Made by a program: the position numbers and the translations under genes
The notes under the pieces: model-generated
The model's database searches: none
The model's input: only the letters and a program-made list of their open reading frames with translations
What the model was told of the DNA's origin: nothing
Assembly: GCA_946611835.1 (NCBI GenBank)
Contig: CAMOEE010000073.1
Location: 1-10,788 of the forward strand
DNA length: 10,788 nt
Direction of reading: 5' to 3'
Source: an uncultured Treponema sp.
Lineage (GTDB): Bacteria; Spirochaetota; Spirochaetia; Treponematales; Treponemataceae
Shown: one piece after another, positions 7,149 to 10,788 of the stretch
Position numbering within the stretch: position 1 is the first letter of the stretch
Layout of the letters: each line of letters opens with the position of its first letter

Positions 7149-7216
7149 TGAAAATTATAAACCAAGCACTTTCAGAAGGCGATAGAGAAAACTTCTATTG
7201 TTTTTCCGTCGATTTC

Positions 7217-8440
7217 ATGGTAAAAATAATCATCCTTGAGATGAAACTATTCTACTGTCTTCTTTTAACATCAATTTTTATATCACCTATTTTTGCTTCA
7301 GAAGATTATTTAAGCGACAGCCAAAAATTATTCGAGGGTGGCTATGAGTTTGCGAATGACCTTGAATCATTCATAACAACTGGAAACTATTCCCTTTTCA
7401 AGCAGTCAGCGGAATCCTTTGAGTCCGTTTGCTTTCAATACATAGAATCAAAGCAATACAAGGATTATTGCAAAAAATCCAGGGATTACTATCTTTTAGT
7501 TCAGAGGCTAAAAACAAATATACAACTTCTAAAAAGAATAGAACCTGATGAGAATTACGGCGATTTTGTCCGAGTTGCCACTGATATCAACCAGAATCTC
7601 CTCAAACTGTCTGAATTCAACACAAAATTTTACAGTCAGTCCATAAAAAACCGCTTTTATTTGATTCTTTTCGCCTTGCTTCTTCTAGTTATTTTCATAA
7701 CTCTTCTTATTTTTCTCCACTTTAAATCTAAGCAGACGAAAAAAGAGCTTTCCGAAAACCGAAAATTCACAGACACGGTTCTAAACGCCATCGAAAACGA
7801 GCGAGGCCAGATTTCAAATGAACTCCACGACACAATAGCTCAAGAAATCAGAACCATACAATTTGAAGCAGAACATATAAAAACAGGCGAAGATTTAATT
7901 TCCAAAAAAAATCATATTGTCAACCTTTGCACAAATTGCATTCAAGAACTGAGGAATATATGCTACGACCTCATTCCCCCAGACTTAAAACTCGAAAAAT
8001 CATCCGTTCAGCTGGAAAACCTAATGGAATTTCTCTGCAACAAGTTCAATTCTGAATTCAACGGAAAAATTCAGTGCAGTTTCCGCTCTGATGAAAACAT
8101 AACGCCCATTAAGGACCAGAAAATTCTCCTTAATATTTTCAGAATCGTACAGGAAGCCCTTGTAAATATCAAGAATCATTCTGAGGCAACTTGCTGTTCC
8201 GTAGTAATCGGGCACGAAAAAGGCTTTGATGGAAGTGTAATTTATGTCACCGATGACGGAATCGGAATTCCGCAAAAAATCCTTCAGGAAGGAAAAGAAA
8301 TGCATTTTGGGCTTCATTCAATGAAAAGCCGGGCAGAATCAATCGGCGCAATTCTTCAGATTATCAGCGAAGAGAACGACGGAACGGAAATCATCATAAA
8401 GCTTCCAGATAATATCGAAAAAAACAGGAAAGGCTTATGA
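7217..8440 (+). CDS. Membrane sensor histidine kinase, NarL/LiaS (HisKA_3) type
   Basis: Autophosphorylating sensor kinase for the adjoining regulator. In numbering from the ATG at 7217 (407 aa), a signal peptide or first membrane helix spans about 8-27 (ending PIFAS). A mostly helical ~115-residue extracytoplasmic domain follows, with two cysteines (72 and 85) that could pair. A strong transmembrane helix lies at 147-168. HisKA_3 has the phospho-acceptor His204 in NELHDTIAQ. The HATPase_c motifs are an N box at 312-322 (EALVNIKNHS), G1 at 346-352 (DDGIGIP), G2 at 364-372 (FGLHSMKSR) and a final GTEI at 389. The start is uncertain. The frame is open to a TTG at 7148 that lacks a Shine-Dalgarno; ATG 7217 and ATG 7241 both give a signal peptide, and none has a convincing ribosome site. 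The stop overlaps the regulator start as ATGA, implying translational coupling. The sensor domain resembles no family I know, so the signal is unknown. Confidence 0.9.
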   Translation: MVKIIILEMKLFYCLLLTSIFISPIFASEDYLSDSQKLFEGGYEFANDLESFITTGNYSLFKQSAESFESVCFQYIESKQYKDYCKKSRDYYLLVQRLKTNIQLLKRIEPDENYGDFVRVATDINQNLLKLSEFNTKFYSQSIKNRFYLILFALLLLVIFITLLIFLHFKSKQTKKELSENRKFTDTVLNAIENERGQISNELHDTIAQEIRTIQFEAEHIKTGEDLISKKNHIVNLCTNCIQELRNICYDLIPPDLKLEKSSVQLENLMEFLCNKFNSEFNGKIQCSFRSDENITPIKDQKILLNIFRIVQEALVNIKNHSEATCCSVVIGHEKGFDGSVIYVTDDGIGIPQKILQEGKEMHFGLHSMKSRAESIGAILQIISEENDGTEIIIKLPDNIEKNRKGL

Positions 8441-9048
8441 AAAACACACTCTTCATTATTGATGACCATGAAATGCTGGGAAGAGCGCTAAAAAGCTGGC
8501 TAGATGAAAACACAAAATGGAAAGTGCTGGCTACTGCCACCGACACAAAAGAGGCTAGGTCTTTTTTCAAATCTTCATCCCTTGAGAGCCTTCCCGAAAT
8601 AGTAATTTGTGATGTTCAACTAAAGAACGAACAAAGTTTTGATTTTATCAAAGAGATGAGCACAAACTTTCCGCAAATAAAAACAATCGTCTACTCAATG
8701 TTCGAAATGACAGGCTATGCCATGCTTGCCAAAGAATGTGGTGCTTCCGGCTATATTTCAAAATCAGTCTCTGAGGAAGAATTCTTAAAATGTCTGGATT
8801 ATGTACAATCCGGCAATCAATATATCCAAAAAGAAATTGCTCCCAAAGTTCAAAAAGCCCTCGATGCGACTCGATTCTTAACAAAGAGAGAAAGAAGCGT
8901 TTTTGAAGAGATAATCAACGGGCTTGACAATGACGAAATTTCCGAAAAACTTAACATTTCCCGTCACTCGGCAGAAATTTATGTTTCCAGGATATACGAG
9001 AAACTGGGCATTTCCTATCGGGAAGATCTGATTTCTCGATTTAAATAA
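8437..9048 (+). CDS. Response regulator, REC plus LuxR-type HTH
   Basis: A 203-aa DNA-binding partner of the upstream kinase. The receiver domain (1-~125) has the acidic pair Asp9/Asp10 (IIDDHE), phospho-acceptor Asp59 (VICDVQ), Ser87 in the Thr/Ser position (VYSM) and Lys109 (SKS), a complete active site. A LuxR/NarL helix-turn-helix covers about 147-195 (LTKRERSVFEEI, ending EKLGI). Its recognition helix reads SRHSAEIYVSRIYEKLG; the family's usual T-V-x-x-H becomes S-A-x-x-Y, so its DNA site may be unusual. The start ATG overlaps the kinase stop, and AGGAAAGG (8426-8433) gives a good ribosome site. The stop is 2 nt from the convergent stop of the next gene. The likely targets are local (the kinase operon, the lipoprotein), by inference. 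Confidence 0.93.
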   Translation: MKNTLFIIDDHEMLGRALKSWLDENTKWKVLATATDTKEARSFFKSSSLESLPEIVICDVQLKNEQSFDFIKEMSTNFPQIKTIVYSMFEMTGYAMLAKECGASGYISKSVSEEEFLKCLDYVQSGNQYIQKEIAPKVQKALDATRFLTKRERSVFEEIINGLDNDEISEKLNISRHSAEIYVSRIYEKLGISYREDLISRFK

Positions 9049-9050
9049 TA

Positions 9051-9893
9051 CTATCTGCCGCTGTAATCTATATCACTGAGGAAAATCTCACTGAATCCTT
9101 GACTTCCTTCGGCAGGGTAAAGACCATTGGCAATATAGAATGGAGCATTGTTTTTTGTGATTTCTGGCAGAATATCTTTATCAAAAACCAGTTTTTCGTT
9201 GTAATAAATCAGCACGGTTTTTCCGTCAGATTGAACTGAAATTTTTCCGACATCACCCAGACTATAGGCACCAAGGACGATTGTTTCTGACTCAAATGAT
9301 TTTTCATTTAATTCCACAGGGAATTTTACTGTCACAAGTCCGTTTTTACAGACAATTTGAAACACAGATTTTTTAATGGGGGCGTAAACAAAAACATGAA
9401 AAATCTGAACGCTCTCGTTAGTTTTGTCAGTGAAAAAACAGAAACTAAAATTATAGGAAAATGGATTTTCTATAGACAAAAATTTTTGCGTTCTCAGATA
9501 ATTCTTAAGATGCTTATGCCCCTGTGCATATTCCTTTGCATCCATTGAAAGATGGACCCATTGTTTGCCGCTTGAGTCCACTTCCATTCGAAAAAATTTA
9601 CTGTTGTAATTGTAATAGTGACTTAACCTGTAAACTGATTCCAACCCATCTTGGGGAAACACATGGCTCAATGAATCGTAATTATTAAAGTTGATTTTGA
9701 CTTCAGGGAGTTTTGAAAGTTCTTTGTCCGTAAGATAACGGCCGTTAAAATAAAGATTTAATGACGACTTATAGGCAACTTTGTCAGCAGTCATCACGGT
9801 CTTGCTTACAAGCAAATAAGTCAAGAGAATAATCGCAGAAAAAATCAGAAAAAAGAAAAGGAGTGACTTCTTTTTCACAATGTAATTATACAT
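9051..9893 (-). CDS. Membrane-anchored protein of unknown function, possible ConA-like/jelly-roll fold
   Basis: This 280-aa protein belongs to no family I can name with confidence. Residues 1-9 are basic and 10-30 are one hydrophobic helix, either an uncleaved signal anchor or a signal peptide without an obvious cleavage site. The remaining ~245 residues are extracytoplasmic and rich in alternating beta patterns. The C-terminal segment (about 216-240, GKISVQSDGKTVLIYYNEKL) followed by PFYIANGLYPAEG and SDIDYSG resembles LamG- or lyase-like jelly rolls that bind glycans; this is a weak resemblance. The ATG at 9893 lies 2 nt past the U-run of a terminator, so its only GGGG lies inside the terminator stem. 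A GTG at 9878 (Val6) is 6 nt after a perfect TATAAT and would give a cleaner signal sequence (VKKKSLLFF); it could be the real, leaderless start. The gene is convergent with the response regulator. Confidence 0.78.
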   Translation of the reverse strand: MYNYIVKKKSLLFFFLIFSAIILLTYLLVSKTVMTADKVAYKSSLNLYFNGRYLTDKELSKLPEVKINFNNYDSLSHVFPQDGLESVYRLSHYYNYNSKFFRMEVDSSGKQWVHLSMDAKEYAQGHKHLKNYLRTQKFLSIENPFSYNFSFCFFTDKTNESVQIFHVFVYAPIKKSVFQIVCKNGLVTVKFPVELNEKSFESETIVLGAYSLGDVGKISVQSDGKTVLIYYNEKLVFDKDILPEITKNNAPFYIANGLYPAEGSQGFSEIFLSDIDYSGR

Positions 9894-9913
9894 GCAAAAA
9901 AAATCCCCTACAA
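9885..9913 (-). promoter_or_regulatory. Candidate promoter of the membrane-anchored protein, overlapping a terminator
   Basis: On minus there is TTGTAG (9908-9913), a 17-nt spacer and a perfect TATAAT (9885-9890). The -35 lies in the terminator stem and the spacer contains its U-run. The predicted transcription start (about 9878) coincides with the GTG codon at Val6 and lies inside the reading frame that begins at ATG 9893. Confidence 0.45.
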
Positions 9914-9944
9914 GAAAAACTTGCAGGGGATTTAGTGATAGTAG
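9893..9944 (-). repeat. Terminator-bearing direct repeat, right copy
   Basis: Partner of 5429-5479 in the same orientation. The two copies are about 4.4 kb apart and enclose all four A+T-rich genes. The copy's left end coincides with the ATG of the membrane-anchored protein. Confidence 0.75.
9896..9933 (-). terminator. Intrinsic terminator downstream of the ABC ATPase gene
   Basis: On minus the arms 9920-9933 and 9901-9914 form a 14-bp stem with one G-U pair and a 5-nt loop, followed by eight U (9896-9903). On plus the same position is an A-C mismatch and no U-run follows, so it is directional. It lies about 180 nt past the ATPase stop, beyond two copies of the hairpin repeat. Confidence 0.85.
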
Positions 9945-9952
9945 TGGGTCGC

Positions 9953-10035
9953 TTCCGCGGAAAAATCATAGATTTTTCCGAGACTCACTAAAAACCTGCC
10001 TCGCAGGTTTTTACCTCGCTGTCGCGAGCGCTCAC
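9953..10035 (+). repeat. Three-hairpin repeat, unit A
   Basis: An 83-bp unit in direct tandem with unit B. Hairpin 1 has arms CGGAAAAATC (9958-9967) and 9971-9980 with loop ATA. Hairpin 2 has arms AAAAACCTGC (9990-9999) and 10003-10012 with loop CTC. Hairpin 3 has arms CTCGC (10015-10019) and GCGAG (10024-10028). The unit ends CGCTCAC. The orientation given is arbitrary. Confidence 0.85.
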
Positions 10036-10115
10036 TTCCGCGGAAAAATCATAGATTTTTCCGAGATTCGCTCAAAACTCACCTCGTGAGTTTTGCCGGC
10101 TTCGCCGTCGCTCAC
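10036..10115 (+). repeat. Three-hairpin repeat, unit B
   Basis: An 80-bp unit. Hairpin 1 is identical to unit A (10041-10063). Hairpin 2 has a different but perfectly paired stem CAAAACTCAC (10073-10082) with 10086-10095, again with loop CTC. Hairpin 3 is CGGC-TTC-GCCG (10097-10107). The unit ends CGCTCAC, its last base being the last base of the ABC ATPase stop codon. Confidence 0.85.
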
Positions 10116-10788
10116 TACCATTTTTTCTCGATCTCTGGTTCACAGATGTTGATTTCTGTTTCGAGATCGAAGAATTTTGCGCGTGCCATGTCTGGTGTGA
10201 AGTTGATGGTGTCGCCGAGCTGGACTACAACTTCTGGAGCAACTTTTGCTACGATGTTTGCGTCCTTAACCTGTACGAATACATGTGTCTCAGCACCGAG
10301 AGGCTCTTTGTTTGTGACTTTAACCTGCATGTTGTTCTCAGCAGCAGGAGCAGTCTGATAGTGCAAGTCCTCTGGGCGGATACCGAATGTAACTTCTTTT
10401 CCGACATAAGCCTTGAGGTGTTTCTGCTGGTCTTCTGTTGGAACGAGAGTGAATGAACCTTCGTTTGCAACGACTTTTCCGTCTTTTTCCTCAATCTTGA
10501 GTTTGAAGAAGTTCATTGGTGGTGTACCGATGAAGCCTGCAACGAATTTGTTGATCGGGTGGTTGTAAAGATACAATGGCTCACCAATCTGCTGGATTCG
10601 TTTTTCAGACATAACGACGATTTTTGTACCCATGGTCATAGCCTCGACCTGGTCGTGGGTTACATAAATCATTGTTGCCTGCAAGCGGTGATGAAGAGAA
10701 GAAATCTCACCACGCATTGTAACACGGAGTTTTGCGTCGAGGTTAGAAAGAGGCTCGTCGAACAAGAATACTTTTGGAGAACGAACGA
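10115..10788 (-). CDS. ugpC: MalK/UgpC/MsmX-type sugar ABC transporter ATP-binding protein (partial, 5' end outside window)
   Basis: The C-terminal 223 residues of the cytoplasmic ATPase that powers a carbohydrate or glycerol-phosphate ABC importer. Numbering from the first complete codon, the Walker B motif KVFLFDEP (5-12, Asp10/Glu11), D-loop SNLDAK (14-19) and H-loop His44 (YVTHDQVEAM) are present. The family's GEPLYLYNHP and GFIGTPPMNF signatures follow, then a TOBE/OB regulatory domain with FGIRPEDLH (134-142). Walker A and the LSGGQ signature lie beyond the right edge, so the frame is open through 10788 and the true start is not visible. This family often serves several importers, so ugpC, msmK and msmX cannot be separated here, and no permease or binding protein is in view. 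Local G+C (about 48% in one sampled line) matches the housekeeping block, unlike the genes to its left. Confidence 0.93.
   Translation of the reverse strand, partial: VRSPKVFLFDEPLSNLDAKLRVTMRGEISSLHHRLQATMIYVTHDQVEAMTMGTKIVVMSEKRIQQIGEPLYLYNHPINKFVAGFIGTPPMNFFKLKIEEKDGKVVANEGSFTLVPTEDQQKHLKAYVGKEVTFGIRPEDLHYQTAPAAENNMQVKVTNKEPLGAETHVFVQVKDANIVAKVAPEVVVQLGDTINFTPDMARAKFFDLETEINICEPEIEKKW

Noticed and set aside
7148..7216. TTG at 7148 as the kinase start
   Set aside because: There is no Shine-Dalgarno, it would add 23 polar residues before the signal peptide, and it overlaps the candidate -10; later ATGs give a normal signal peptide.
9892..10089. A 65-codon plus-strand frame running through the terminator and hairpin repeats
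   Set aside because: It starts inside the terminator element, consists of repeat sequence, has no ribosome site and looks like no protein.
9953..10115. Tandem units as a CRISPR array
   Set aside because: The units are contiguous without unique spacers, there are only two, each holds three hairpins and they differ internally; no cas gene is present.

Overview
The window looks like chromosome from a host-associated treponeme (Spirochaetota). That is an inference from the htrA/map neighbourhood, lipoproteins with loose lipoboxes and a maltose-type ABC importer; no rRNA or marker gene confirms it. Most strong genes lie on the minus strand. From right to left they are: a MalK/UgpC-type sugar-importer ATPase (cut by the right edge), a membrane-anchored protein of unknown function, a large unrecognised lipoprotein, an RNase II-family exoribonuclease, a J-domain protein, methionine aminopeptidase (map) and an HtrA/DegP periplasmic protease. 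Only a two-gene operon, a NarL/LiaS-type histidine kinase plus a LuxR-type response regulator, runs on the plus strand.

The left half (68-5367) is a housekeeping block for RNA decay and protein quality control: RNase II-like, J-protein, MetAP, HtrA. Hand counts of single 60-nt lines give about 50% G+C there and in the ABC ATPase. The middle (about 5490-9890) drops to roughly 23-45% in sampled lines. It holds four genes: the lipoprotein, diverging from the kinase/regulator operon, and the membrane-anchored protein converging on that operon with a 2-nt gap. A near-identical 51/52-bp element, each copy containing a minus-strand intrinsic terminator, sits at both edges of this A+T-rich block in direct orientation (5429-5479 and 9893-9944). 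The block therefore reads as a possible exchanged cassette: an envelope-sensing two-component system with two candidate cell-surface outputs.

The gaps between genes are unusually structured. A three-hairpin repeat of about 80 bp occurs as two tandem copies (9953-10115) and as an inverted copy cut by the left edge (1-50). Its second hairpin changes stem sequence with full compensation while keeping a CTC loop. A different hairpin array (1683-1773) abuts the map stop codon. Two inverted arrays of five 7-bp units (35-19-35 bp) separate the J-protein gene from map and include the J-protein stop codon. A 9-bp triplicate lies ahead of the RNase gene. No tRNA, rRNA, CRISPR array or transposase was found, and no gene-free stretch exceeds 300 bases.
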